Positions 16,540 to 25,441 of a stretch of 47,385 bases of DNA are shown here, piece by piece. Location: contig CAZEHS010000015.1 of the NCBI GenBank assembly GCA_964511875.1, positions 1 through 47,385 on the forward strand, read 5' to 3'. Numbering within the stretch: the stretch's first letter is position 1; each line of letters opens with the position of its first letter. The stretch comes from CAZEHS01 sp964511875 (GTDB taxonomy: Bacteria; Bacillota; Clostridia; Peptostreptococcales; Acidaminobacteraceae). The translations under genes and the position numbers were made by a program. Below the pieces are notes generated by a model. That model saw nothing but the letters and a program-made list of their open reading frames with translations. It ran no database searches and was not told the DNA's origin.

Positions 16540-17180
16540 TTGATCCTTGTTACTCAAATGTGTTCGTGTTCAAATCCTATCAAATCTCGTGCCTACTGCT
16601 GTGAATCCTTACTCGCTCTGGTGACTAGCTCTTGCACAAGGAATACTTAGCAACTGCACTTTCAAATTCAATTCATTACCTCAAACTTTTTCACTTATTG
16701 AAAATCTTTCTGAAACTCTTTCCTAAATTCTTTCTTTAAAGCTGCCTTAAACTCTTCTTTAAAGCTCTTGCCTTAAACTCTTTCTTAAAGCTCAAATCTC
16801 TCTTGCTATAATTCTTACTCCGCTTTTAATCGGCTCTGAACCTTCACAAGCAAATCCGAACTTCTATAAATCGATCCTGACTCACATCAAACATAAATCG
16901 TCTTTCTGTGAAGCATGAAACGCTTTCTTCAATTTACTTATCAAACTCTTTACTTATCAAACTCTTGATTCTTCCAAAACATGATTCGCAATTCGTCATC
17001 CTTGTCGGAACCATCCCCTTTATGCTTCGAGTGTCGACCAGAGTGTGCTTGACAATGTGCGCTTGTGTTGGAATCATCCCCCTATTAAAAGCATCCACAG
17101 ATATTCCTATCTGCACCTTCATTATACCACCCATGGTTATGATGGCAATGGCAGAAGCCGTTAATCCCTTATCATTGGAA
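16540..17180 (-). pseudogene. Gene-poor repeat region, possible decayed coding sequence
   Basis: No intact gene is seen in about 640 bases. On the minus strand 16800-16690 has imperfect tandem units built on GCTTTAAAGAAAGAGTTTAAG (about 24-27 bases, roughly three). They translate as ALKKEFKAALKKEF, RKEFQ and KDFQ before a TAA, but the frame breaks by one base between units. A second short tandem, TTTACTTATCAAACTC twice, lies at 16933-16966. A 66-codon minus frame at 16934-17134 has no good RBS and no homology I recognise. The periodic Lys/Glu/Phe pattern suggests the worn end of a gene for a charged helical protein. AT-rich repeat drift is the alternative. Confidence 0.35.
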
Positions 17181-17181
17181 T

Positions 17182-17210
17182 AGAAAACACCCGGATAAGC
17201 TTCCGAGTGT
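17182..17210 (-). terminator. Terminator of the fusion-protein operon
   Basis: On the minus strand ACACTCGGA pairs with UCCGGGUGU (17187-17210, one U-G wobble) around AGCTTA and continues TTTTCT. It lies about 90 bases beyond the last gene's stop at 17302. Confidence 0.7.
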
Positions 17211-17301
17211 CAATACGCAATTATACCCTGTAACCCTTGATTCTTAGTGAAAAAACATCGTTATATCATTATCAATATTCATCCATATGCAAAAGTTTAT
17301 T

Positions 17302-18354
17302 TTAAATCCCCACTTCATTTCGGATGGAATTAGCAAATTCAGAGGTGTACAGGTCATAATCCGAGTCGGAGAGGATACTCCCGGGGTCGTTTGCATTTTT
17401 CATCAATGCAAAATGCGGAGGTAAATCCATCCCCTTATTAAGATTCAAAGCACTGATCAGTTGACATGCCAGGCTGTCACTGCCGGAATTTCCCGAAACG
17501 ATGATGCCGTAGAAGCGTTTGTCATAAAGGGGCATTCTCCGGTACAAAGCGGTGAGGCGGTTGATCAGAGCCGTATGCATGGCCGACATGGCATCGTTGT
17601 AGTTTGGCGAAATGAACACGATGATATTGGCGGCTTCAATGGCAGGAATCAGATCTCTCATGATGATTCCGCCCCCGTAGAAGCAGCTTTTTTGCTGGGC
17701 ATAGTGGATGCATGTAATAAAATCGCAGCCTTTGCAATCAACGATGCTGCCATTCTCAATATGCTTGGTTTCCACCCACTCTTCAGGCAGATTGCGTTCA
17801 ATTCCCTGCCAGAGCATCAGTGTATTTGATGTTGCATTGGAACTGGCATGGATTGCCAGAATTTTAGGCTTGAGTATTTTTGGAGGTTCATACGCTGTAA
17901 ATCTGGTAAATAGTTTTTGGCATTGTTCATTTCTGATCTCTTCCAAACTCAAAGGCGAAGTCTTTTGCCAAGCTCTAAAATTGCTTAAATCCCACAGACT
18001 CTCCACCAATGGATGCCCTGGAAAGCGACAACCCATCTGGTTAGCCCAGAACACGATGGTCTGCGCAGCACGTTTGGTGTATAGGTCACTGCTTGAGCAG
18101 ACGAGCACCATCCCCTGTGACCCCTTCAATGCCTGACGCCCTCCAGACTTCCAAAGATCAAGCAGCTGGTGATGAATGCTTTCGCAGAACCCTAATTCGT
18201 CGAGCTCTCCCAAAAATACGATTTTCCTGTTCTGATAAACGATATCGGAGCTGTAGGCGTCTGACCATTCCGCAGTATCCGGAATGTGGGGTTTCCACAT
18301 GGATTCCATTGCTCTTGAGCCTTTTCGGCTTCCCATCATTAAAAGTGTGCTCAT
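17302..18354 (-). CDS. Flavodoxin-like NAD(P)H-dependent oxidoreductase with N-terminal extension
   Basis: A 350-residue protein. The C-terminal 165 residues are an NADPH-dependent FMN reductase/flavodoxin fold: ILAIHASSNATSNTLMLW (phosphate loop), CKGCDFITC with paired cysteines, IPAIEAANIIVFISPNYNDA and FYGIIVSGNSGSDS. The first 180 residues also look Rossmann-like and include MGSRKGSRAMES, a short SRKGS phosphate-loop-like segment, and MVLVCSSSDLYTKRAAQTIV, so the protein may be a duplicated, partly degenerate flavodoxin. ATG 18354 overlaps the stop of the preceding dehydrogenase gene (ATGA), with GAGGGAAA as RBS. It is last in a three-gene operon with the dehydrogenase and the giant fusion protein. 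Substrate unknown. Confidence 0.75.
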   Translation of the reverse strand: MSTLLMMGSRKGSRAMESMWKPHIPDTAEWSDAYSSDIVYQNRKIVFLGELDELGFCESIHHQLLDLWKSGGRQALKGSQGMVLVCSSSDLYTKRAAQTIVFWANQMGCRFPGHPLVESLWDLSNFRAWQKTSPLSLEEIRNEQCQKLFTRFTAYEPPKILKPKILAIHASSNATSNTLMLWQGIERNLPEEWVETKHIENGSIVDCKGCDFITCIHYAQQKSCFYGGGIIMRDLIPAIEAANIIVFISPNYNDAMSAMHTALINRLTALYRRMPLYDKRFYGIIVSGNSGSDSLACQLISALNLNKGMDLPPHFALMKNANDPGSILSDSDYDLYTSEFANSIRNEVGI

Positions 18355-19586
18355 AGGGTTTCCCTCAATATCGCACAGGTTGCACGAAGTCTGTCTTTGA
18401 GCCTTTCCGGCATATCCGGGCATTCCGTCTCCTGGATGCAGTTAATCAGCCTGTTCTTGCACCCCATGAACAATCCGCCCAGGGAGACTGCTGAATAATG
18501 CCATTGCCCCCGTATGGTGCATAGAAGACTGATGGCTCCGGAGGAGAGCGCAGGTGCCACATATGGCTTGAAACCGGCACTGCGCAGCTCGAAATTTGCA
18601 TTAAGGGTGAGTTCTGTCAACCTATCGCTTTTTTCATCATCATAGTTCTCTATGCTGTCAGCGATTATCAGACCGTTCCCATGGGGGCCGTATGCTCTCC
18701 CTTCTGTCAGATATTCTTTGAATTCAGGGTTCTGGCGGGAATACCAGGAAGCCCTGCCATTCATGACGCCCAAGCCGTACCCTCGGATCTGGTCTGCCTT
18801 AAGTGGGATGAGCTTTTCATTAGCGGCGGTTTCCGTCATGATTTTCTGAACAAACTGGCAAAGCTGATCCACTGGATCAGAGACAACAGCGAAAATCCCT
18901 GTGAAGCCCTCCTGCACAGCCCGCTGAGCATAAGGCTTCAGTATTCCTGAATTTCCTTCAAACTGTACCATCCGTACATCTGTCACTTTCTGGTCGAGGG
19001 GCGGAACACTGCGGCTTGCGCAGAATACGAACATGTCACAGTCGAAGAGCTCCTCTTGTTCAACTATCGTAACAATCATATCGTCGGCTTCAAAGGGGGT
19101 GCATATCTGACCGATTTCCCGGTACCAGCGCTGGCATTTTGCAGGATCCGGATCATACAGTCCCAACTCCCTGATATCACCGTGCCCCAGCAGCCTGAGC
19201 CCCGTGAGGAGCGTTCCGCCCACATCCCCCAGACCAGCCACGTGAATCCGCCATGTCTTCCTTTCAAAATGATTGATTCCATCCTCCCAATCCGGATGGG
19301 CAGTATTGACCGATATGACGCGTCCTGCCTGAATTGCAGAAAGTAACCAGTCAGGCCAGAGATCTGGCGCAGGATTCTGCCAGATCATGGTTTCATCCTC
19401 GATGTGAATCCCAAGCTGTGAGCTGTGGCTCACTCTGAAGGCAATTCTCTCATTCCTGCTCAGGTTCTGGTTCAGAAAAAGTATCCTCCTGGCCGATGCT
19501 CCGGCGGCTTCCTCTGGGATCAACCGTCCATCAGGATATGGAGTCATGCTGATTATAAGGTCATCGTTGAATTCATATATGAACAT
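18351..19586 (-). CDS. Lactate/malate dehydrogenase-like NAD-binding protein
   Basis: A 411-residue protein. Residues 1-115 are not recognisable. Then WRIHVAGLGDVGGTLLTGLRLLG is a Rossmann G-x-G-x2-G loop, LGLYDPDPAKC follows with an acidic end for the NAD ribose, FVFCASRSVPP and AVVSDPVDQL match the LDH/MDH core (normally SNPVD), and AYGPHGNGL corresponds to the G-x-HG loop holding the catalytic His. The active-site Asp/Arg helix is altered (GVMNGRASWYSR). It is probably a 2-hydroxyacid dehydrogenase relative with a changed substrate. GTGAGGAAACC before ATG 19586 sets the start, eight bases after the fusion gene's stop. An ATG at 19613 would overlap the fusion gene. Confidence 0.72.
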   Translation of the reverse strand: MFIYEFNDDLIISMTPYPDGRLIPEEAAGASARRILFLNQNLSRNERIAFRVSHSSQLGIHIEDETMIWQNPAPDLWPDWLLSAIQAGRVISVNTAHPDWEDGINHFERKTWRIHVAGLGDVGGTLLTGLRLLGHGDIRELGLYDPDPAKCQRWYREIGQICTPFEADDMIVTIVEQEELFDCDMFVFCASRSVPPLDQKVTDVRMVQFEGNSGILKPYAQRAVQEGFTGIFAVVSDPVDQLCQFVQKIMTETAANEKLIPLKADQIRGYGLGVMNGRASWYSRQNPEFKEYLTEGRAYGPHGNGLIIADSIENYDDEKSDRLTELTLNANFELRSAGFKPYVAPALSSGAISLLCTIRGQWHYSAVSLGGLFMGCKNRLINCIQETECPDMPERLKDRLRATCAILRETL

Positions 19587-19593
19587 GGTTTCC

Positions 19594-22500
19594 TCACTTT
19601 TCAATATAGGCATCCTTGAACCTTAAAAGGGATTCAAGGTCGTACTTCAGATATGCAGATGGTTTCTTGGCAAAATCGTACTGCAGATCATTTCCGCGGT
19701 CCGGGTATCTCGGAGAAATCATTACATCACCGAGCTGTGCCAGGGTGAGGTTTCTCTCATGGGCTACAAGATAAACCTCTTCCAGTGCCTCCATTATTTC
19801 AATCGCGTTTTCAAGGCAGATCACCGAAAGCTTGAAAATGGACTCTTTGCTGGCACCTTTGATGTATGATGGCCAGGCATACGGCATGATCAGGTTGACG
19901 GTAGGGAGAATGCTTATTTCATTGGAGCTGCCCCGCCACAATGTATCTCCACCGATAAAGGGATAAAGATGGCTTTCATTGAACCACACCTTGAGTCGTG
20001 GGATGAAATAAGCGCAGTCCACCTCTCTGTCCTCCCCTTCTATCATTGATTTTCCGCGTCCTGACAGGATAGCGACAATTACCTTCTTCACTTCCACGTT
20101 CTTTTTCTGCAAGACCCGCTGGATTGCCTGGAGCCTGTAACCCTTATCCAGCAGATCGTCCACCAGAATCAGCTGACGGTTGAAGGATTTTAAGGTTTCC
20201 ACCTGGGTATCTATGTTCAGATAATGGGGGTAGGCTTCAACCTGAAAACGCTTTGCATCAGGAGTATAGTAACGCTCTGTATGAAATGCCTTTGTAATTG
20301 TGTTCGGAAGGATCCACCTTTTGAAAATGTCGCCGTAAGGCACGCACATCAGTGGTCCCAGTTTTCTCGGTTCTGTCGGTATGGTGCTTACACCATTCTC
20401 ATCGCATATTTTCTTTATCAGATGCTCGTACATCATCGTCCGATCGAAGCTAAGGACCAGATTGCCGGGGTATAGCTCTGTCAATGCCTGCTGCAGACGT
20501 TTTCGTGTCCGCTGGAATGCTCTTACCATAAGGAATTCCTGGCGGTATGGGTCTTTGATGGCAGCACGGGCGTCGAAAATAAGCGTGCATGGTGATGACA
20601 TGTTGACAGCGTACACGCTCTGTTGTTCTTCATCATCAATGATTTCTACGAAACCCTGAAGCTCCAGAACTTCCTTCAACTGAGGCGTCATCCGCCTGCT
20701 CAACAGATTACGGTAGATGGTATAGGTATAATCCTTTGCAATAGTTGCTGCCAGTGTCTCTGTAAGGAGCATCTGCTCCATGTTCTCAAGATTATGATCC
20801 GGATGAATATAGAGCCCGTCAATGACAATTATCCGACCCATTGATTTTGAATAGATGTAATCGCAGATCGCCTGATTCTTGAATTCCTTATAAATATTGC
20901 TTGCTCTCAGCCAGTGAAACAGGCTGAACCCTAATAACACCCCTTCCTTCTCATGACTGCGGATCGTCAGGATTCTCGTGGAATGTTCATATTTTGCATC
21001 ACTGAGTATGGCTGTCAATTTTTCATAACGGATCCGCGACAGCTCACAAACTTCCCGCAGGAGCTCTTCACTGAGTTCGCTGTGGATATCAACCGTCAGG
21101 GCCTTAGTCATCAGGACCTGTTTGAATTGAGGCTCACGGCGATATAAGCCGCGCTCATAGATGAATTTCTGAACCAGGGGATCGATCAGGTCCGACACAT
21201 CACGGTTCTGGTCGATCAGCGTACGGATCTGAGTGCTGCTGATTGTCTCATACCTGTCTGAGAGATTCATGCGGATGACATTTTTTTTCAGATTCTTCAG
21301 CCGTTCCTCCAGCCTTTCCGATTCCGCACTGCCAAGACTGGCAAGCCGCTGAAAGACTATGTGGGAGAATGACTGTATCCCCACCGGATCAGCTTCACCG
21401 CTGTAGGCTGAAGCATTGGCGATGACATCGCTGCCGACTACGATATGCACATCCGCGTCAGGGAAGTTATTACGCAGGGATTTCAGATCTAAGGGATTGG
21501 CTATATTCACTACCAGGCCCCGGGGGTACGCATAAAGTCCGTACTCCTCAGCGATGGTCATTTTGATGATCTGCCTGCGGATGATGTTCGGTTGGGTTCG
21601 CTTGCTCCATGAGAACTCGTCGACATAAAGATAGACTTCAAAGCCCAAATCCCTGATTTCGCAAGCGCTTTGCTTGTGCGCCAAACTAAAGGGGTCGAAT
21701 GCGCCCGGAAAAAATGCGATCCGTTCGGGTATTGAAAACTTCAGGATGCCAATGAAATGGGAATAATCAGCTACGAAACGGTACACATGGTTGAGCGCAG
21801 CCGCATAACTGAGAGCTGTAAGCTCCGTATCCTGTTCGACCAGACCTGTAATCACCAGTAATTTCTTAGCGACTAAACGGTACAGAGGTTCTTTTTCCTC
21901 TAGGGTCAGTAATGGGGATCCGAAAATATCCCTTCCGAAAACACTGACTGCCGATCGATGAACCTCTGAGTCGAAGTGAGCCAGACCATTGAGCAGTATC
22001 CCCATGATCCGTTTCTGGAACCGCTCCGGCAATTTGGAGGATTCCCGGCTGACCATCAGCTGATAATGCACTAGGGCAACGCCTAGCGTCTTAAGAATCA
22101 GCATGCAGATCTGCGAGCTGGCCTTCTTCATCTTGTCATGAAGATCATCCAGGATCTCCTCAATCTCCTTCTCATCGAGCTGAAGGATGATCTGTCCCAA
22201 ATAGTCCGGAATGTATTTCGTAAACTGGTATCGCTCAATTTCAAGTGCCTTCCACAGCTCGACCACGATGTCGTTACGCTGTTCAAAGGACAAGTGATCA
22301 TTAAGGCGTACCAGTGAAGCTCCGGCATAATTCCGTACTGTTTCAAATGCACTGACCTTCAATAGGTTGCAAAAGTGCATGGCTGTATAGAACCGTTCCT
22401 CGGTTTTCTTTTCAACCGAATGACGGTACAGAATCTCAATCTGCTGCATTTTAACCTGTTCTGACGTAGCTGCCTTCAGATTGCTAAGAAACAGCTCTGA

Positions 22501-24489
22501 AACCACGGCAAAATCCTGATCATTCGCGTGCATCAGCGAGTCAATGAGTACTGGGTCCAGTTCCAGGACCTGTGCGATCTTCAGTCTTATATTGCGGATT
22601 GCAGGATTAGAGGGTAATTGCAGCTCTTTCTCAAGCAACCCTCCCAACTGCATTTTCCTTCGAATATCCTCATTCATCCGTGAGGCAAGACTCATGAATG
22701 AATCCAGTCCCTGAAGGCGCAGATCCAAATTCGGGCTTTCGAGAGCCTGGATCACGTAATTGAAAAGAAAAACCACAGTGGAATCATGGCAGATATCCAA
22801 AGGCAGGGATTTGACGGCACTCAAAAGATAGCCCATCCGACGGATATCCATCATATTGGCTTCATACTTTTCCAGGACAGCCTTTATGTAGCTCTGCTTC
22901 GCCTGTTCCTTGCCATGATTGAAAAGCGATCTTATGAGATAAGTCAGGTTATGCCCTATCCATGCAGCATGCTTCAGGGTGACCTTCTGATCCGGAAAAA
23001 GGAACAGATCCAGATATTTTTTCAGAAGGTCCATTGCTGTGATGTCCTGCAGCTTCAGTACAACATCCTTGGGCAGTTCCTTCCGATAATCCTCATCAAA
23101 ATTTGCAAGCAATCGCCCCATCAGCTCGGCGCACTGTTTCCGGATATCTTCCTCAGGATGGACCAGCATCTCATATAGGAAATTCAGCGTAGTCATTTTC
23201 TGCTTAGCTGTGAGGTACATGCTATATTCTTCCAGCACGAATATGTACCCTCTGAGACCGCTGACTTCCTTCAGACTTCTCGCATTCTCCAAAACGGCAT
23301 TCAAGGATGATTCATCACGAAGGGTATGCAGCAGACCGATATTGTGGCGGATTGCCTGATATTTCAAGCTGTCCGTAAGAACAGACCCCTGCAGTAATGA
23401 AAAATGGCGGTCTTCCGGATCCCTGCGGCTCAGTGTCATGATGGGCTTATGAACATCCACCTCAACCCCGTGATACTTCATGAAATCCTCAAAGTCCCTC
23501 AATTTTGCATATACGCGCCTATATCGCTTCTCTTTGGCGTCATCCACATTGTCGAGCTTCTCGAGGATCACCTCAAAGGATTCAGCCAGATCGTAGAACT
23601 GCATGTTGAATGGATAGCGGCTGTCCCGCGGGGATTTCACGCAAAAATCGCTGTATATCAGGATAAGAGCTTCAATAGGAAGGTTTTCAAACTCAAGATC
23701 CCAAGTGGAATGGTTGATTGCAACATTTCGTATATATGTGATTTCCCGGGCTTTGAACCACTCGTCCGTATAGTAGTAATGATAATAAGCGACCCGTTTT
23801 GCTTCCTCAGGCTTACAGCCGTACTTTCCAATGTCATGACCTGCAGCGGCACCGGAGACCCTGCCCAGATCGATTTCGAATCCGAGCTGCTTAAGCTGCC
23901 GCGCCACCCGCAAGGCAAGAAAATGAACCCCGCAGATATGGTCCAGTGTCGTATATCCTGCAACCTCCTGGTTCAGCTTCATCATTTCATAAATATAGTC
24001 ATTCCGGAAAGAAACTCTGAATCGTCGATACTCATCGGCACTTTCAAGATTTTCTTCCTCTTCCTGAGTCAAGGGCTCGAATGGATAGGTGGATTGGAAT
24101 GTTCCGTCCGCGGATTTCTTCTGATATTCGGAGATGACTCTCAGAAATTCAAGATACACGACAGAGGCTTTTTCAAATTCAGGTCTGAGAGGGATTTGAA
24201 CGGCATCGGGAAATGACTTGGATAGAGCATAGTTATAAATGTAATCCAGCCAGTTTTCAGGCTGCTTACCGCCGGACAGCTCAAAAAGGAGACCCCTGCA
24301 GATCCCCAGTGTTGCGGAACATGAGTAATCCTTCTGTCTGATCATATGAATCAGTTTTTCAGTGAAGCTGTCATCCTTAAGCAAATATTCAAGCCTGTCC
24401 TGATTGAAGCGGTAACGCTTGATTACCCGGCTGCTGAGAAGATTACTGTGTATTTCCTGATATATTTTTTTCGCCAGTTCCTGTTCCAT
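19594..24489 (-). CDS. Giant HD / helical-repeat / NMNAT-like / GNAT-like / PRTase-like fusion protein
   Basis: A 1631-residue cytoplasmic protein with no signal peptide. Residues about 170-300 form an HD phosphohydrolase-like domain (HICGVHFLALRVA, AAAGHDIGKYG, INHSTWDL). Residues 370-900 are all-helical with HEAT-like repeats. Residues 925-1090 are a nucleotidyltransferase of the NadD/NMNAT type: FFPGAFDPFSLAHK is the G-x-FDP-x3-H loop, VVGSDVI follows, and ISSTQIR is the ISSTxxR adenylate site. Residues 1115-1300 look GNAT-like (RIIVIDGLYIHPDHNLENM). Residues 1320-1600 contain LILVDDLLDKGYRL, the PRPP-binding loop of phosphoribosyltransferases. RBS AAGGGGTG precedes ATG 24489. It is first in an operon with the dehydrogenase and flavoprotein genes. 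I know no assigned function. Nucleotide or NAD-like cofactor synthesis or salvage is an inference from the domains. Confidence 0.85.
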   Translation of the reverse strand: MEQELAKKIYQEIHSNLLSSRVIKRYRFNQDRLEYLLKDDSFTEKLIHMIRQKDYSCSATLGICRGLLFELSGGKQPENWLDYIYNYALSKSFPDAVQIPLRPEFEKASVVYLEFLRVISEYQKKSADGTFQSTYPFEPLTQEEEENLESADEYRRFRVSFRNDYIYEMMKLNQEVAGYTTLDHICGVHFLALRVARQLKQLGFEIDLGRVSGAAAGHDIGKYGCKPEEAKRVAYYHYYYTDEWFKAREITYIRNVAINHSTWDLEFENLPIEALILIYSDFCVKSPRDSRYPFNMQFYDLAESFEVILEKLDNVDDAKEKRYRRVYAKLRDFEDFMKYHGVEVDVHKPIMTLSRRDPEDRHFSLLQGSVLTDSLKYQAIRHNIGLLHTLRDESSLNAVLENARSLKEVSGLRGYIFVLEEYSMYLTAKQKMTTLNFLYEMLVHPEEDIRKQCAELMGRLLANFDEDYRKELPKDVVLKLQDITAMDLLKKYLDLFLFPDQKVTLKHAAWIGHNLTYLIRSLFNHGKEQAKQSYIKAVLEKYEANMMDIRRMGYLLSAVKSLPLDICHDSTVVFLFNYVIQALESPNLDLRLQGLDSFMSLASRMNEDIRRKMQLGGLLEKELQLPSNPAIRNIRLKIAQVLELDPVLIDSLMHANDQDFAVVSELFLSNLKAATSEQVKMQQIEILYRHSVEKKTEERFYTAMHFCNLLKVSAFETVRNYAGASLVRLNDHLSFEQRNDIVVELWKALEIERYQFTKYIPDYLGQIILQLDEKEIEEILDDLHDKMKKASSQICMLILKTLGVALVHYQLMVSRESSKLPERFQKRIMGILLNGLAHFDSEVHRSAVSVFGRDIFGSPLLTLEEKEPLYRLVAKKLLVITGLVEQDTELTALSYAAALNHVYRFVADYSHFIGILKFSIPERIAFFPGAFDPFSLAHKQSACEIRDLGFEVYLYVDEFSWSKRTQPNIIRRQIIKMTIAEEYGLYAYPRGLVVNIANPLDLKSLRNNFPDADVHIVVGSDVIANASAYSGEADPVGIQSFSHIVFQRLASLGSAESERLEERLKNLKKNVIRMNLSDRYETISSTQIRTLIDQNRDVSDLIDPLVQKFIYERGLYRREPQFKQVLMTKALTVDIHSELSEELLREVCELSRIRYEKLTAILSDAKYEHSTRILTIRSHEKEGVLLGFSLFHWLRASNIYKEFKNQAICDYIYSKSMGRIIVIDGLYIHPDHNLENMEQMLLTETLAATIAKDYTYTIYRNLLSRRMTPQLKEVLELQGFVEIIDDEEQQSVYAVNMSSPCTLIFDARAAIKDPYRQEFLMVRAFQRTRKRLQQALTELYPGNLVLSFDRTMMYEHLIKKICDENGVSTIPTEPRKLGPLMCVPYGDIFKRWILPNTITKAFHTERYYTPDAKRFQVEAYPHYLNIDTQVETLKSFNRQLILVDDLLDKGYRLQAIQRVLQKKNVEVKKVIVAILSGRGKSMIEGEDREVDCAYFIPRLKVWFNESHLYPFIGGDTLWRGSSNEISILPTVNLIMPYAWPSYIKGASKESIFKLSVICLENAIEIMEALEEVYLVAHERNLTLAQLGDVMISPRYPDRGNDLQYDFAKKPSAYLKYDLESLLRFKDAYIEK

Positions 24490-24520
24490 AGCAACACCCC
24501 TTATCCGTCGGTTGGCATCC

Positions 24521-24549
24521 TTGACAATTTCCAGGCATATCTATAATAT
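24521..24549 (+). promoter_or_regulatory. Promoter of the FliD-like gene
   Basis: A perfect TTGACA (24521-24526) is followed 17 bases on by TAATAT (24544-24549), or 15 bases on by TATAAT (24542-24547). It lies in the divergent region shared with the giant fusion gene, about 110 bases ahead of ATG 24659. Confidence 0.7.
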
Positions 24550-24658
24550 TACCACATCAGTGAACCTTCTAAGCAAATACCGGGTACAAATACCTGGCAT
24601 ATGGATTAAGTTCCCGGATAATCTGCCGATATTATTTACAAAGACTGGAGGGAACGCC

Positions 24659-25315
24659 ATGGACGGTATAGAGCGAAAGTCACCCATCAAAAGGGATGAA
24701 TCAAGAAACAAATACCTCAAAACACTTCGGTATACACCCATCTTCTCCGTAATCGATGCAGTTGAGCCTATTCATCCTGTTGCCAACCAAATTAACGATC
24801 AAAAACCTTCTTTTATGTTCGATATGGATACCCTTCATGCCCATACGGATCTCACGCAGAACGCATACAATCGATTGCACGCCCGCGAGAATAAACTCAA
24901 GGATCTGATTCAATCGTTTCAGGAGGATCCGGAAGGCTTTCTTGGTCAGATACGTGAGCTGATAAAACAATTCAACCAAACCACCGCCTCAGTCCTGACC
25001 TTAGACCGGGCATACCATACCATGCATTCCGAAGTACTGAGTGACCTGCTGGCCCGTCAGCAATTCAATCTTGAGAGAATGGGCATCAGCATCGTGGGTA
25101 TCAATCAGCTGGAATTCGATGGTGCTTTTTTCAAGAAAGCTATCCGTAACAGACAGGACTTCTTCGATGCTGTGTTTCTGCCAGGGATGAGTCTTTTTGA
25201 GAGAGCATTCTCAGTCATCAGCGGAATACGAATTAACACAGGCAATACTATGCAACCCAGCAATTCCAATGCAGCTTCTATAGTACAGAAATCACGGATC
25301 AATCAGAAGGGCTGA
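24659..25315 (+). CDS. Uncharacterised protein with FliD-like C-terminus
   Basis: A 218-residue protein without a signal peptide or membrane segment. Residues 55-125 are helical and may form a coiled coil (NRLHARENKLKDLIQSF). The stretch ERMGISIVGINQLEFDGAFF and then DFFDAVFLPG resembles the end of flagellar cap proteins (gIsi..dG.l..D...l..al......v..lF), but the match is short and no flagellar gene is nearby. TGGAGGG before ATG 24659 fixes the start; the frame is open back to 24512. It is divergent from the giant fusion gene and precedes the secreted repeat protein by 126 bases. Function unknown. A cytoplasmic or non-classically exported structural protein is possible. Confidence 0.6.
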   Translation: MDGIERKSPIKRDESRNKYLKTLRYTPIFSVIDAVEPIHPVANQINDQKPSFMFDMDTLHAHTDLTQNAYNRLHARENKLKDLIQSFQEDPEGFLGQIRELIKQFNQTTASVLTLDRAYHTMHSEVLSDLLARQQFNLERMGISIVGINQLEFDGAFFKKAIRNRQDFFDAVFLPGMSLFERAFSVISGIRINTGNTMQPSNSNAASIVQKSRINQKG

Positions 25316-25441
25316 CCATCACCTGTTCTTCAATTATGAAGTTTTTATGACTTTATTGAACAAGCTCCAAAAGAGTCTCTGACTGAGGTACAATGAATCA
25401 GATATAAAAAATCAAACCTGTATTCAGGAAGGAGCTCGATT

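Noticed and set aside
16690..16966. Possible CRISPR array from short repeats
   Set aside because: Repeats are imperfect, touch each other without unique spacers, and no cas gene is present.
16934..17134. 66-codon minus-strand frame as a gene
   Set aside because: No usable RBS, no homology, and it lies in a repeat-rich stretch; kept only as part of the possible decayed region.
23404..24216. 270-codon open frame on the plus strand
   Set aside because: It is antisense to the HD domain of the giant fusion protein, has no RBS and its translation resembles no protein.
24659..25315. Flagellar cap protein FliD
   Set aside because: Far too short, no other flagellar gene nearby, and only a short C-terminal similarity; left as uncharacterised.
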